Shown in pieces: positions 18,698 through 27,910 of a stretch of DNA of 54,127 bases. Positions within the stretch are counted from its first letter, which is position 1, and each line of letters starts with the position of its first letter. Both the position numbers and the translations under genes were made by a program. The notes beneath the pieces were generated by a model that saw only the letters and a program-made list of their open reading frames with translations, was not told the origin of the DNA and searched no databases. The stretch is from the NCBI RefSeq assembly GCF_002206635.1, contig NZ_NGUO01000007.1, positions 1 to 54,127 on the forward strand, written 5' to 3'. The stretch comes from Polynucleobacter aenigmaticus (lineage in GTDB: Bacteria > Pseudomonadota > Gammaproteobacteria > Burkholderiales > Burkholderiaceae).

Positions 18698-18728
18698 TAA
18701 GACAATTAAGTCTTATGTCTTATATAAG
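18698..18728 (-). promoter_or_regulatory. Palindromic elements upstream of aceA
   Basis: The gene-free stretch 18642-18931 holds TAAGAC, a six-base spacer, then GTCTTA (18698-18715). A second GTCTTA copy follows at 18717-18722, and the palindrome CTTATATAAG lies at 18719-18728. They sit 57-87 bases before the aceA start, where an operator or a -10 element would be expected (TATAAG on the minus strand). No promoter with a good -35 is clear. The rest of the stretch holds no gene that I can see. Confidence 0.45.
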
Positions 18729-18931
18729 AGTTTAAGCAACCAGGAAAACCATGCAAGAACTATTTGAGTGTTTTTTGAAAATAATTAATCCATTAAATTC
18801 AATGGCTTAATATATATTTTTTGTAATGTGAAATTATTGCCCAAGGGACGAAAAGAGCCCACTAATGAAATGTTGCGCTGCATTTTGCATATGGAAATGT
18901 CTTTTCACATTATGAAAAGAGGAGAGATTGA

Positions 18932-20170
18932 TTAACTAGGCTTGGCTGCAGTGATTGTCGCAACCTTAAATCCAGTCAAGATGATCATGAATTGCAGTAG
19001 AGCAATGCCTACAAACAAGAGCTTAGGCAAACCAACATCCAAGAAAATTCCGAAGACCAGTGGGCTTAGGGCAGCACCTAAATCTATACCTGAATACACA
19101 ATGCCGTAAACCCTGCCCGATGAGCCCGAAGGTGTTGCAGAGCGAATCATCAAATCGCGGGATGGCGCTGCGATTCCCATGCCAAGACCAATCACAATAA
19201 AGGCAATCACAATCAACGCTACTGGCACTAAACCTGTAGCCATTAAGAGACCCATCGCGATGTTGACGGTAAAGCAGATCGTGATAATGCGCTCAGGCAC
19301 TTTTAATTTAATGGCTAGATAGCCGCCCAATAACATCCCTCCAGCGCCACCCAAGGACATGAGCGTTAAGTAGTAATTGCCAGAGCTCACAGCAATATCA
19401 TAGATTTTAAAAAGCGCAGTTGGGGCAAAAGATTGCAGGCCAGTAGTTGCAGCCATGGTAAAGAAAAAGAAGATCCAACAAAACCAAACCACTGGTAACT
19501 TCAGAAAGCCAAATGTACTCATGGGTGCGCCACCAAGATTACTCGCCACATGACTGGCTTCAGACTCCTCTCGCCTTGCCTTTACATCATCCACAAGGCG
19601 TGCCCGACTGATCCACAGGGTTGCCATAATCAGCACTTCTAGCACTGCGGCTGACAAAAAAGCTATGCGCCAATCCGCTATGGTTGTTACGGCCACCATG
19701 AATGCTGGAGCAGCAGCCCAACCAATATAGCCAGTGACCCCATGAATGGAATAGGCATAAGGTAAATTTAGCGGTGAAATTTTATGGTTAATCAGTGTGT
19801 AATCTACTGGATGGAAAACCCCATTTCCACAACCCGCAATAACTGCGCCTAGTACCAACATGGCATAACCATTACTTTGTGAATACACCAAGGCCGCCAA
19901 AGCAAGCAAACCAACTCCGACAAGCAGAACAGGTCGAGCACCAATACGATCAACCAGAAAACCAGAGGCGGCTTGAACAATGCAGGAGACCACAAAGAAG
20001 ATGGTCATGAGTAAACCAAGCTCGGCATAGTTAAAGCCGAACTCCGCCTTCAACCAGGGAAACATGGGAGGCAAAATTAAGTGAAAGAAATGGGAGCTGC
20101 CGTGAGCCAGGCTAATAAGACCAACAACCCGGACATCACTGGCACGCCTCAATTTGAGTGCATCAGTCAT
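18932..20170 (-). CDS. MFS transporter
   Basis: A 412-residue inner membrane protein with about 12 hydrophobic segments. The typical major-facilitator loop between helices 2 and 3 is GFLVDRIGARPVLLVG. The early segment LAHGSSHFFHLILPPMFPWL resembles the fosmidomycin-resistance and related drug or sugar efflux branch. The central cytoplasmic loop is about residues 195-225 (charged, VDDVKARREESEAS). It follows clpB by 48 bases on the same strand, so heat-shock read-through is possible. The substrate cannot be told. Confidence 0.88.
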   Translation of the reverse strand: MTDALKLRRASDVRVVGLISLAHGSSHFFHLILPPMFPWLKAEFGFNYAELGLLMTIFFVVSCIVQAASGFLVDRIGARPVLLVGVGLLALAALVYSQSNGYAMLVLGAVIAGCGNGVFHPVDYTLINHKISPLNLPYAYSIHGVTGYIGWAAAPAFMVAVTTIADWRIAFLSAAVLEVLIMATLWISRARLVDDVKARREESEASHVASNLGGAPMSTFGFLKLPVVWFCWIFFFFTMAATTGLQSFAPTALFKIYDIAVSSGNYYLTLMSLGGAGGMLLGGYLAIKLKVPERIITICFTVNIAMGLLMATGLVPVALIVIAFIVIGLGMGIAAPSRDLMIRSATPSGSSGRVYGIVYSGIDLGAALSPLVFGIFLDVGLPKLLFVGIALLQFMIILTGFKVATITAAKPS

Positions 20171-20218
20171 GTGCCGAGTTTACTGGTGCAGGAAAATTCC
20201 TGCCGACATTGCTACCGC

Positions 20219-22813
20219 TTACTTGGTGAAGTTAAAGTCACCGTTCTTATCTACGTCTACAGGAACTGTGTCCTTAGGACCGAACTTGCCCTCCAGGATC
20301 ATCTTGGAGACTGGGTTCTCAATATATTGCTGAATAGCGCGCTTGAGGGGTCTTGCTCCAAATACCGGATCAAAGCCCACCTCTGCAATCTTCTTAAGTG
20401 CGGCATCACTCACCTCAAGCTGCATATCAATCTTAGCCAAGCGGGCGGATAGGTTCTTGAGCAAGATCTTCGCAATATTGGCGATATTGTCTTTATCCAA
20501 ACCATGGAACACCACAATCTCGTCAATCCGGTTTAAGAACTCGGGGCGGAAATGACTCTTTAACTCTTCAAATACCGCTTCTTTAATCTCTAACTGCTTC
20601 TTACCGACCATCGACTGAATGAGGTGCGATCCGATATTGCTGGTCATCACAATCACCGTGTTCTTAAAGTCTACGGTACGACCTTGACCATCCGTTAAGC
20701 GGCCATCATCCAATACTTGCAAGAGCACGTTAAAGACATCCGGGTGAGCCTTTTCAATCTCATCAAACAAGATAACGCTGTAAGGATGGCGACGGACTTG
20801 CTCAGTGAGGTAACCGCCCTCCTCGTAACCGACATAGCCTGGGGGCGCACCAATCAAGCGAGCAACACTATGCTTCTCCATGAACTCACTCATGTCAATA
20901 CGAATCAAGTGGTCTTCGCTATCAAATAAGAATCCAGCTAGAGCTTTGCAAAGCTCAGTCTTTCCAACACCTGTTGGCCCCAAGAATAAAAATGATCCAT
21001 AAGGACGATGTTCTTCAGAAAGACCGGCGCGGGAACGGCGGATTGCATCGGATACCGCACGAATAGCTTCCTCTTGACCCACTACGCGCTTATGTAACAA
21101 CTCTTCCATCTTGAGTAATTTATCGCGCTCGCCCTGCATCATCTTCGATACCGGAATACCCGTTGCGCGCGACACGACTTCAGCGATTTCTTCTGCGCCA
21201 ACTTGGGTGCGTAAAAGCTTGTGCTTCACAACGCCATCTTTATCACCTTTTGCTTCAGCGGCGGCTGCAGATTTGAGTTTTGCCTCTAGCTCTGGCAATT
21301 TGCCATATTGCAATTCAGCAACTTGCTCCAACTTACCTTCACGTTGCAATTTATTAATATCGGCACGAACTTTTTCTATCTCTTCCTTGAGGTGAGCGGC
21401 GCCCAATACGGCACCTTTTTCTGCTTTCCAGATTTCTTCTAGATCGGCATACTCGGCGCCGAGACGCTTAATCTCATCTTCAATCAAGCCAAGACGTTTT
21501 TGTGAGGCTTCGTCTTTTTCCTTCTTAACAGCTTCACGTTCAATCTTGAGCTGAATGAGTCGACGCTCAAGCTTATCCATCACCTCTGGCTTGGAATCAA
21601 TCTCCATCCGAATGCGAGAGCCCGCTTCATCAATAAGGTCGATCGCCTTGTCTGGCAAGAAACGATCGGTGATGTAGCGATGCGAGAGTTCTGCGGCCGC
21701 CACAATGGCAGGGTCGGTAATTTGAATCCCATGGTGAAGCTCATAGCGTTCTTGCAAACCACGCAAGATCGCAATAGTCGCTTCCACACTAGGTTCCTCC
21801 ACCATTACTTTTTGGAAGCGACGCTCAAGTGCAGCATCTTTCTCAATGTATTTGCGGTACTCATCCAAAGTGGTTGCGCCAATGCAATGTAACTCGCCAC
21901 GCGCCAATGCGGGCTTGAGCATATTGCCGGCATCCATGGCGCCATCGCCCTTACCGGCGCCGACCATCGTATGTATCTCATCAATGAAGATAATGGTTTG
22001 GCCTTCGTCTTTGGCAACATCGCTCAGAACAGCTTTGAGGCGCTCCTCGAACTCGCCACGATACTTAGCGCCAGCCAATAACAAGGCCATATCTAATACC
22101 AGAACACGTTTGTTTTTGAGGGTTTCAGGAACTTCACCATTGACGATACGTTGGGCTAAACCCTCCACAATCGCTGTTTTACCAACGCCTGGCTCACCAA
22201 TGAGAACGGGGTTGTTCTTGCCACGACGCTGCAAGATCTGAATGGTGCGACGAATCTCATCATCACGACCAATCACAGGATCGAGCTTACCCATACGAGC
22301 ACGCTCAGTTAAATCGATGGTGTATTTCTTTAAGGCTTCACGTTGACCTTCAGCATCTGCACTATTCACTGATTCTCCTCCGCGTACTAAATCAATAGCC
22401 GCCTCTAACGATTTACGATGTAAACCATTTTCACGAGCAATCTTACCCAGCTCGCCCTTATCATCCGCTACCACCAGCAAGAACAACTCACCAGCGATAA
22501 ATTGATCATTACGTTTATTGGCTTCTTTCTCACAAAGGTTGAGCCAGTTACTTAAATCGCGACCCACCTGCACTTCACCGCTAGTGCCTTGCACTTCTGG
22601 GAGATTGCTAATAAGCTTGTTGGCACCTTTTTCTAGGTTCTGCACATTAACGCCAGCGCGAGTTAATAAACTCTTGGCGCCACCATCTGAGTCACGCAAC
22701 ATCGCCAGCAACAAATGGGCTGGCTCGATATATTGATTATCTTTTGCCAAAGCAAGGCTTTGCGCCTCGCTGAGCGCTTCTTGAAACTTCGTAGTTAATT
22801 TATCTATTCTCAT
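20219..22813 (-). CDS. clpB: ATP-dependent disaggregase ClpB
   Basis: An 864-residue AAA+ chaperone that rescues aggregated proteins together with DnaK. An N-terminal Clp domain (1-145) precedes the first ATPase (Walker [14 protein letters not shown]) and a coiled-coil middle domain (about 410-525, rich in Lys and Glu). The second ATPase follows (Walker [14 protein letters not shown], Walker [15 protein letters not shown]). The C-terminus lacks a ClpP-binding tripeptide, as expected for ClpB rather than ClpA. A heat-shock promoter lies 51-78 bases upstream. Length matches the family. Confidence 0.97.
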   Translation of the reverse strand: MRIDKLTTKFQEALSEAQSLALAKDNQYIEPAHLLLAMLRDSDGGAKSLLTRAGVNVQNLEKGANKLISNLPEVQGTSGEVQVGRDLSNWLNLCEKEANKRNDQFIAGELFLLVVADDKGELGKIARENGLHRKSLEAAIDLVRGGESVNSADAEGQREALKKYTIDLTERARMGKLDPVIGRDDEIRRTIQILQRRGKNNPVLIGEPGVGKTAIVEGLAQRIVNGEVPETLKNKRVLVLDMALLLAGAKYRGEFEERLKAVLSDVAKDEGQTIIFIDEIHTMVGAGKGDGAMDAGNMLKPALARGELHCIGATTLDEYRKYIEKDAALERRFQKVMVEEPSVEATIAILRGLQERYELHHGIQITDPAIVAAAELSHRYITDRFLPDKAIDLIDEAGSRIRMEIDSKPEVMDKLERRLIQLKIEREAVKKEKDEASQKRLGLIEDEIKRLGAEYADLEEIWKAEKGAVLGAAHLKEEIEKVRADINKLQREGKLEQVAELQYGKLPELEAKLKSAAAAEAKGDKDGVVKHKLLRTQVGAEEIAEVVSRATGIPVSKMMQGERDKLLKMEELLHKRVVGQEEAIRAVSDAIRRSRAGLSEEHRPYGSFLFLGPTGVGKTELCKALAGFLFDSEDHLIRIDMSEFMEKHSVARLIGAPPGYVGYEEGGYLTEQVRRHPYSVILFDEIEKAHPDVFNVLLQVLDDGRLTDGQGRTVDFKNTVIVMTSNIGSHLIQSMVGKKQLEIKEAVFEELKSHFRPEFLNRIDEIVVFHGLDKDNIANIAKILLKNLSARLAKIDMQLEVSDAALKKIAEVGFDPVFGARPLKRAIQQYIENPVSKMILEGKFGPKDTVPVDVDKNGDFNFTK

Positions 22814-22863
22814 TTTGCAAATCCCATCTACTCGATATATTTTTGTACATTTCTATCTATAGA

Positions 22864-22891
22864 ATATAGGGGTATTCCTACTAATTTCAAG
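22864..22891 (-). promoter_or_regulatory. Sigma-32 heat-shock promoter of clpB
   Basis: On the minus strand the -35 element CTTGAAA (22891-22885) is followed after 12 bases by CCCCTATAT (22872-22864). This is close to the RpoH consensus CTTGAAA, 11-16 bases, CCCCATNT. It points towards clpB, a known RpoH target in proteobacteria, with a 5' leader of roughly 45 bases. Confidence 0.8.
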
Positions 22892-22927
22892 TCTTTCAGA
22901 CCCATTTTAAGTGAATTTATCCCTATT

Positions 22928-23170
22928 TTGACCTGGCTCGTTTACCTCCTAGAGTGCGCTGATGGCAGTTATTACGCCGGCATCACCAACCGTTTGGAGC
23001 ATCGCTTGGCAGCCCATAATTCAGGGGGTGGCGCTCGCTATACGAGAGCGCGTAGACCGGTGACCCTCTTGGCAACCCAAGACCACCCAGACCGATCTGA
23101 GGCCTCTAAAGCAGAGGCAAGACTCAAGAAATTGCCTAGGGCTGAAAAGCTAGGATTTTTTAAAGCCTAG
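22928..23170 (+). CDS. GIY-YIG nuclease domain protein
   Basis: An 80-residue single-domain protein of the GIY-YIG superfamily (YhbQ-like). The motif is VYLLECADGSYYAGIT, with the arginine in NRLEHRLAAHN and the later SEASKAEARLKKLPRAEK. I use the TTG at 22928 as start, because the domain begins at once and no upstream start is in frame. Homologues are described as structure-specific DNA nucleases or DNA-binding proteins of unclear role. It converges on the exonuclease gene, and the two stop codons share one CTAG. Confidence 0.85.
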   Translation: MTWLVYLLECADGSYYAGITNRLEHRLAAHNSGGGARYTRARRPVTLLATQDHPDRSEASKAEARLKKLPRAEKLGFFKA

Positions 23171-24594
23171 ACTATTGGGTGGGCTAACGCAGGATCCATA
23201 AGCACCAAAGGGATCACTTGGCACTTAAAGCTTCCCGCTAGTGCTTTTTTCAAGATCTTGTAAATATCTAGATCAAACTCAGCCTCTCCCGAATCAGCCA
23301 ATTCATAAAGCTCTTCCTCGTTTATCGCTGTTCCTAGATAGCGCCATCGATCAACTACGTGCATATGGCCAGCCTCTTTAATTGCAGCGGGCCCCGAATA
23401 AGGCCAGACCTGAACCTGAAATAATTCCAAAGCGGTCTTGAGTTGAAGATTATGTAATTCGATGGGGGAGTGCCCGATGCACGCACCCCCACATTGCCTT
23501 ACTTGATAGCCAAAGCAAGCCTTTCCATCAATGCGCTTCTCTAAACCTAGGAGCGCTTCACATAGTCGATATTTTTTTGCAATCGCTTTGAGATAAGAGT
23601 TAGCCTCTCTTTTGCTATAGAACAAGCCATACAAGTTTTCCTGAATTCCAGGATCTAATTCACGATGACCGACGAGGTACGGGGTTAGCACGCCATCCTC
23701 ATCAAACTCTAATCTCCAGGCACAAAGATCTTTAGAGCGACGTAATTTAATGTTCATGCTGGGCATGCGCTCTTTTATTAGTCGCGATTCCAGAATCAAT
23801 GCACCTAACTCCCCACTTGTTTCAATCCAATCGATATCCCTCACCTGCAAAGAGAGTTTCATTTCCTTGCGCAAGGTAAGCGCTCCTTGAAAATGCCCCA
23901 TCACTCTGCTGCGCAATGAAATACTCTTGCCGATATACAGCGGAACTTGATTCTCGCCATAAAAAATATAGCAGCCAGGCTTTTCTGGAATGGAGTCCAC
24001 CAGCGCCTTATCAATATTGGGCGGCAAACTCGCATTAGCAATTAGTTGATTGACTGCCTTAAGTAGGGCGTCACGCCCCAGCTTAGCCTCGCATACTCGC
24101 CAAAACTGGAGGAGTAGATCGGCGTCACCCAGTGCGCGATGGCGCGAGCTAAGCTCTAAGTGATGGGCGCTAATGATGGTATCTAGATTGTGCCTAGGTT
24201 GCTCTGGAAATAGTAATCTAGAAAGCTTTACAGTGCAAAGCACTTTGGGCTTAAAGTCGATGCCCGCCCGTTTAAACGATGCCTTCAGAAATCCATAATC
24301 AAATCGAGCGTTATGGGCCACAAAAATCTTACCCTCCAGCTCTCGCGCAATCTCTGCCGCTAAGTTCTCAAAGGTGGGCTGCTTAATCACCATCTCCGGC
24401 CGGATGCCGGTCAAACTTTGGATATTTTGCGGAATACATGCTTGGGGATTAATGAGGCTTTCCCAAGTCTCTACCTGATCATGAATCAGAGATTTGATAC
24501 CAACTTCGGTAATGCGATCGCGCTCAAAATGAGAGCCAGTTGTCTCGATATCAACGAAGGCAATTGGAGGATATTCATGATCACTCAAGGACAT
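23167..24594 (-). CDS. DnaQ-like exonuclease fused to UvrC-type GIY-YIG nuclease
   Basis: A 475-residue two-nuclease protein. Residues 10-180 are a DEDDh 3'-5' exonuclease: VDIETTG, HNARFDYGF and HRALGDADLLLQF carry the acidic and histidine residues. Residues 205-290 are a UvrC/Cho-type GIY-YIG domain (PGCYIFYGENQVPLYIGKS, then SLRSRVMGHF). The C-terminal part has cysteines in CFGYQVRQCGGACIGH, resembling the cysteine region of UvrC. Similar fusions are annotated as epsilon-like exonuclease or Cho homologues. By analogy it could cut and trim during excision repair, but no experiment known to me shows this. It lies 25 bases downstream of an Rrf2-type regulator on the same strand. Confidence 0.88.
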   Translation of the reverse strand: MSLSDHEYPPIAFVDIETTGSHFERDRITEVGIKSLIHDQVETWESLINPQACIPQNIQSLTGIRPEMVIKQPTFENLAAEIARELEGKIFVAHNARFDYGFLKASFKRAGIDFKPKVLCTVKLSRLLFPEQPRHNLDTIISAHHLELSSRHRALGDADLLLQFWRVCEAKLGRDALLKAVNQLIANASLPPNIDKALVDSIPEKPGCYIFYGENQVPLYIGKSISLRSRVMGHFQGALTLRKEMKLSLQVRDIDWIETSGELGALILESRLIKERMPSMNIKLRRSKDLCAWRLEFDEDGVLTPYLVGHRELDPGIQENLYGLFYSKREANSYLKAIAKKYRLCEALLGLEKRIDGKACFGYQVRQCGGACIGHSPIELHNLQLKTALELFQVQVWPYSGPAAIKEAGHMHVVDRWRYLGTAINEEELYELADSGEAEFDLDIYKILKKALAGSFKCQVIPLVLMDPALAHPIV

Positions 24595-24619
24595 ATGAGA
24601 TTTCGTGAGTCACCCTTCT

Positions 24620-25186
24620 TTAAACCGCTTTGTGTAAGTAGTCACCAAAACTAAAAATAGAATTTGGCCCTAGCGGAACATCCTCTACTTTTTTAAATGT
24701 CGTTTTAACTACTCTCTGAACTTCGCCCCTTGACGTCTTATCAACCTTTAACTCTGGGTATGAGTAAGTCTGACGCTCTGGGGCAGATTTAATCTCACTG
24801 AATCGGGGCACATACTCTTTAATTGCATCGGAGAGGTTGACATTTGCCATGCAACTCAACATGTAAGCCTCCAGGGACTGATATAACTCACTAGCGATAT
24901 CGCAGGCCTCAACTTTTCGTTTTTTAATATAGTTCATTGCTAGAACTACATCCTTAATAGTGACTATTTTGGGATCTTGTAACAGGGTATAGCCACCATT
25001 TCGCCCCTTTGTCCCTTTGACAATACCCGCGGCGCGCAAAGCACTCAGCAGCAACTCTATTCTGCTAATAGATAGTTTTTGGCGTTGCGCTAATTCCAAG
25101 CCAGTAACGGGCTGAATACTGCTCGAATGAGAGGCAATATCCACTAAGGCGTTGAGGGCGGCTTTCACTGCTGTATTGATGTTCAT
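24620..25186 (-). CDS. Rrf2 family transcriptional regulator
   Basis: A 188-residue relative of IscR. Residues 1-80 hold the winged helix (SISRIELLLSALRAAGIVKG, wing KGRNGGYTL). The region that holds three clustered cysteines in IscR has only two, well separated (EACDIA and LSCMAN), so the IscR-type cluster is not obvious. The C-terminal extension of about 60 residues is basic. No binding site is evident. It is upstream of the nuclease-fusion gene by 25 bases, so it may control that gene or itself. It is clearly distinct from iscR at 6951-7520. Confidence 0.87.
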   Translation of the reverse strand: MNINTAVKAALNALVDIASHSSSIQPVTGLELAQRQKLSISRIELLLSALRAAGIVKGTKGRNGGYTLLQDPKIVTIKDVVLAMNYIKKRKVEACDIASELYQSLEAYMLSCMANVNLSDAIKEYVPRFSEIKSAPERQTYSYPELKVDKTSRGEVQRVVKTTFKKVEDVPLGPNSIFSFGDYLHKAV

Positions 25187-25285
25187 AGTGAATTTAACAA
25201 ATATATTGAATTAATAGGAGTATCGGATTGAATGCTGATTTCTGCAGAGCGTCAGTTCTTAACCCTTTTTGACTCATGGTTGCAA

Positions 25286-25714
25286 TCAACCAAGGTAGGA
25301 CCCAATCTCGGCGATGAGACTCTTCAATTGCTCGCGCCTGAGAAACTGGCCAATCTCAACACACTGTCCATTCTGCGTGATAAAAAATATCTTTTCGTGC
25401 TCATGCGGCTGGGATAGACGAACCCAGCGGGTATTGAATTCCACAACGGTCTCTTTATAGGCGATAAATTTCCTCACCACCAAGCGTGTGCCGCTAATTT
25501 CTATTTCCTCAAAATCTAAGGCATGTCGGCAGTAGACCAAAAAGCCAATGGTCACGGCAGTCAACTCTATTGCAGTGAAGATCAAAATGATTTTTACTCC
25601 AGCAAATAGAAAACCCGTCGCCACAGTTACCGACAGACAAACCAGCGCGAGGTAAAACTTGAGCAACTGACTGGGTGTCAATGCGCAGTTTCGCCTCATC
25701 TTCCAAGATTTCAT
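25286..25714 (-). CDS. DUF2244 family membrane protein
   Basis: A 142-residue protein with two membrane segments (about 19-38 LKFYLALVCLSVTVATGF and 42-62) followed by a cytoplasmic domain with LDFEEIEISGTRLVVRK. The N-terminal RRNCALTPSQ and the C-terminal VEIGQFLRREQLKSL are the features by which I recognise DUF2244. In Burkholderiales such genes often lie near cytochrome oxidase genes, but none is here. The first ATG is used; the second (Met6) is equally possible. Function is unknown. It lies 21 bases after a 50-residue gene. Confidence 0.82.
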   Translation of the reverse strand: MKSWKMRRNCALTPSQLLKFYLALVCLSVTVATGFLFAGVKIILIFTAIELTAVTIGFLVYCRHALDFEEIEISGTRLVVRKFIAYKETVVEFNTRWVRLSQPHEHEKIFFITQNGQCVEIGQFLRREQLKSLIAEIGSYLG

Positions 25715-25735
25715 TTTGGAAAATACCGTAGAGAC

Positions 25736-25888
25736 TCAGCTATTAACGGCTTTGGCTTTTTTGGCCTTCTCAAGCTGATCCGCACTTCGCTGCTGAAAGT
25801 CGACCATGGTGTGATAACCCATCTGGTAGCAGGGGCAATGCTTACCTAAAATCCAGCGCGCAACCTTAACGCGTAATTTTTGAATCAT
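25736..25888 (-). CDS. Small protein of 50 residues, hypothetical
   Basis: A short gene with a good ribosome site (AGGAGA, six bases before the ATG at 25888). It encodes 50 residues starting MIQKLRVKVARWILGKHC. The protein has an amphipathic basic N-terminus, a Cys-Pro-Cys pair (HCPCYQMGYH) flanked by histidines that could bind a metal, and a charged helical tail (SADQLEKAKKAKA). The strong start signal and the tight spacing to the DUF2244 gene (21 bases) support it as a real gene. I do not recognise a family. Confidence 0.68.
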   Translation of the reverse strand: MIQKLRVKVARWILGKHCPCYQMGYHTMVDFQQRSADQLEKAKKAKAVNS

Positions 25889-26000
25889 ATTGGTTCTCCT
25901 ATTAATAGGATGCAATTTAGCTTAAATGCAAAATTCCTGCTGAACCCAAAGTCATTTTTACTGGTGAGCAGACTAAGGCTAAATCCTTTAAATTTGACAT

Positions 26001-26648
26001 ATGACAAAAACTTCCTCGACCAATCGCTGGATCCCCCTATTTCCCCTTGGAACCGCCCTTTTTCCAGGTGGATTCATTACTCTCAAAATTTTTGAAGCGC
26101 GCTACTTGGACATGATGAAGCGCTGCCTTCGAGAAGATGCTCCCTTTGGCGTTATTAGCATTCTTGATGACAAAGTCTTTGATTCTGACGCTAAGGCGAT
26201 GGCTAACTTTTCTAATATTGGCACTTTGGCAAAATTAACGGAGTTTGATCCCATTCAACCCGCTCTCTATATGACCAAGTCCTATGGAATGCAACGCTTT
26301 AGAGTGCTAGAAATTAGACAAGAGTCTGATGGTTTATGGGCGGGCCAGGTTGAGCTGATTGATGCTGATCCCGCAACCCCACTGCCAAGGGAGCATGAAA
26401 AAGTAGCCTCCCTCCTAAATGACATCATTTCTACCATCAAAAGTGAAGGCCTGTTAGGGGATGAAGCCTTCAAGACATCAGTGAATCTTAATGACTGTGG
26501 CTGGGTTTCCAATCGACTGGCTGAGCTTCTACCGCTCCCCCTCGCCCAGAAGAACCACTTGCTTGCGCAAAGCAACCCCAGAATCCGGCTCGATTTAATT
26601 TCTGAAATTATCGAGGATGATGGTCTTCACAAAATCATGATTCATTAA
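26001..26648 (+). CDS. LON substrate-binding domain protein
   Basis: A 215-residue stand-alone homologue of the N-terminal domain of Lon protease. The hallmark is IPLFPLGTALFPGGFITLKIFEARYLDMM, seen here as PLFPLGTALFPGG and IFEARYLDMM (residues 10-38), then PFGVISI. There is no ATPase or protease domain. Such proteins are widespread and their role is unknown; protein binding is likely. The stop codon lies 4 bases before the next gene, so the two form a transcription unit. It is divergent from the small 50-residue gene. Confidence 0.88.
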   Translation: MTKTSSTNRWIPLFPLGTALFPGGFITLKIFEARYLDMMKRCLREDAPFGVISILDDKVFDSDAKAMANFSNIGTLAKLTEFDPIQPALYMTKSYGMQRFRVLEIRQESDGLWAGQVELIDADPATPLPREHEKVASLLNDIISTIKSEGLLGDEAFKTSVNLNDCGWVSNRLAELLPLPLAQKNHLLAQSNPRIRLDLISEIIEDDGLHKIMIH

Positions 26649-26652
26649 AAAT

Positions 26653-27522
26653 ATGATTGATAAGCTAATTCGTCGGTCAATTCGAGAAATGGTGGGCGGC
26701 GGAGGTCCACCGGTCGCCTTTCTATCACCTGCAGGCGATAGGGGTCTCTTTGGTCCAGAATCAATAGCCTGGAAGGTGCATGCAGATTTTATTTCCATGA
26801 TGATTGGCGGTATCAGCTCTTTGGTCTTACAAGCCCTTCATCCAAAAGCACTCGCTGGTGTATGGGATCACTCCAGCTTTCGAGAAGATCTCAAAGGTAG
26901 GCTAGGTAGGACAGCCTTCTTCATTGCGGCAACTACCTACGGCCCTAACGAAATGGCAAATAGCATCATTAATCGCGTTAATCAGATTCATCAAAAAGTA
27001 ACCGGGCTTGATGAATTCAATAATCCCTATAGGGCGGATGATCCCAACTTACTTGCATGGGTTCATCTGACAGAAACTCGTAGCTTTATGCGCTCCTATG
27101 AGTCATACCGGAGCGAAACCCTAAGGCCGTCTCAAAAGGATCAATATTTTGCAGAGATGAAAATGCTTGGGCAAAGATTGGGCGCCATTGATTTACCCGA
27201 CACGTATGCTGATACAGAACTTGCCATTCAACAATATCACCCTCAATTGCACTATGGGGATAGAGCTAAAAGCATTATCAGCTTATTGGAACATTTTCCA
27301 AGCAGCCTGGGCTCCAGGCCATTTGTCAAAATGATTAGTCGTGCTGGCTTTCTAAATCTGCCTAATTGGGTATATCCCATTATCGATCGACCACAACCAG
27401 GCCGACTAGAGCGGCTAGCGATGACTTCTGCCATTCGGCTCATGGCAATTCCTGTTAGAGAAGCACTGAAAGACGGCGTTGCCGCCCACTCCCTCCGTAG
27501 GATTTACGGATCACCCTTATGA
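26653..27522 (+). CDS. MpaB/DUF2236-type oxygenase-like protein
   Basis: A 289-residue protein of the DUF2236 family, related to latex-clearing oxygenase and to MpaB. Family features are RGLFGPESIAWKVHAD near the start, then VLQALHPKALAGVWDHS and AWVHLTETRSFMRSYES, whose histidines are proposed haem ligands in relatives. Haem binding and oxygenase activity are not shown for most bacterial members. It follows the LON-domain gene by 4 bases and precedes the DUF4149-like gene by 10 bases, so these are probably one operon. Confidence 0.85.
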   Translation: MIDKLIRRSIREMVGGGGPPVAFLSPAGDRGLFGPESIAWKVHADFISMMIGGISSLVLQALHPKALAGVWDHSSFREDLKGRLGRTAFFIAATTYGPNEMANSIINRVNQIHQKVTGLDEFNNPYRADDPNLLAWVHLTETRSFMRSYESYRSETLRPSQKDQYFAEMKMLGQRLGAIDLPDTYADTELAIQQYHPQLHYGDRAKSIISLLEHFPSSLGSRPFVKMISRAGFLNLPNWVYPIIDRPQPGRLERLAMTSAIRLMAIPVREALKDGVAAHSLRRIYGSPL

Positions 27523-27532
27523 AACAGAAATC

Positions 27533-27910
27533 ATGATTACAAATTATCTTATTTCCGGCATGGTGGGAATCATGCTTTTCTTTACTGTTGTAGTGGCTCC
27601 TACGGTATTCAAAGTTTTACCCGTAGAGTGGTCTAGCAAATACGTAAGAAATTTTTTTCCGAAATACTATGCTTTTTTGGGGTTTATTACCTTGGTAACT
27701 GTATTTACCGAACAGAATCCTATTGGCAGGCTCTATTTAATCTCATGTGCAGTTTTGTTTGCCTTCACCTTATTTTTTCTCACAGGAAAAATCAATGCCG
27801 CAAAAGATGAGGGGAAAAACAAGCAATTTCAAGTGCTACATGGCTTAAGCGTCGTAATTAATATCGCTCAACTCTGTATTTTTATCTACCTACTAACTAA
27901 ATCATTATGA
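27533..27910 (+). CDS. DUF4149-like membrane protein
   Basis: A 125-residue protein with about four membrane segments: LISGMVGIMLFFTVVVAPTV, FFPKYYAFLGFITLVTVF, LYLISCAVLFAFTLFFLTG and VVINIAQLCIFIYLL. The pattern VVAPTVFKVL and FFPKYY fits DUF4149 (TMEM205-like) proteins. I start it at the ATG at 27533, ten bases after the previous stop. The open frame begins earlier, but the residues before this lie inside the preceding gene. Function is unknown. It overlaps the next gene by 4 bases (ATGA). Confidence 0.82.
   Translation: MITNYLISGMVGIMLFFTVVVAPTVFKVLPVEWSSKYVRNFFPKYYAFLGFITLVTVFTEQNPIGRLYLISCAVLFAFTLFFLTGKINAAKDEGKNKQFQVLHGLSVVINIAQLCIFIYLLTKSL

Noticed and set aside
25232..25417. Plus-strand open frame between the Rrf2 and DUF2244 genes
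   Set aside because: Most of it is antisense to DUF2244 and it lacks a ribosome site and any familiar motif.
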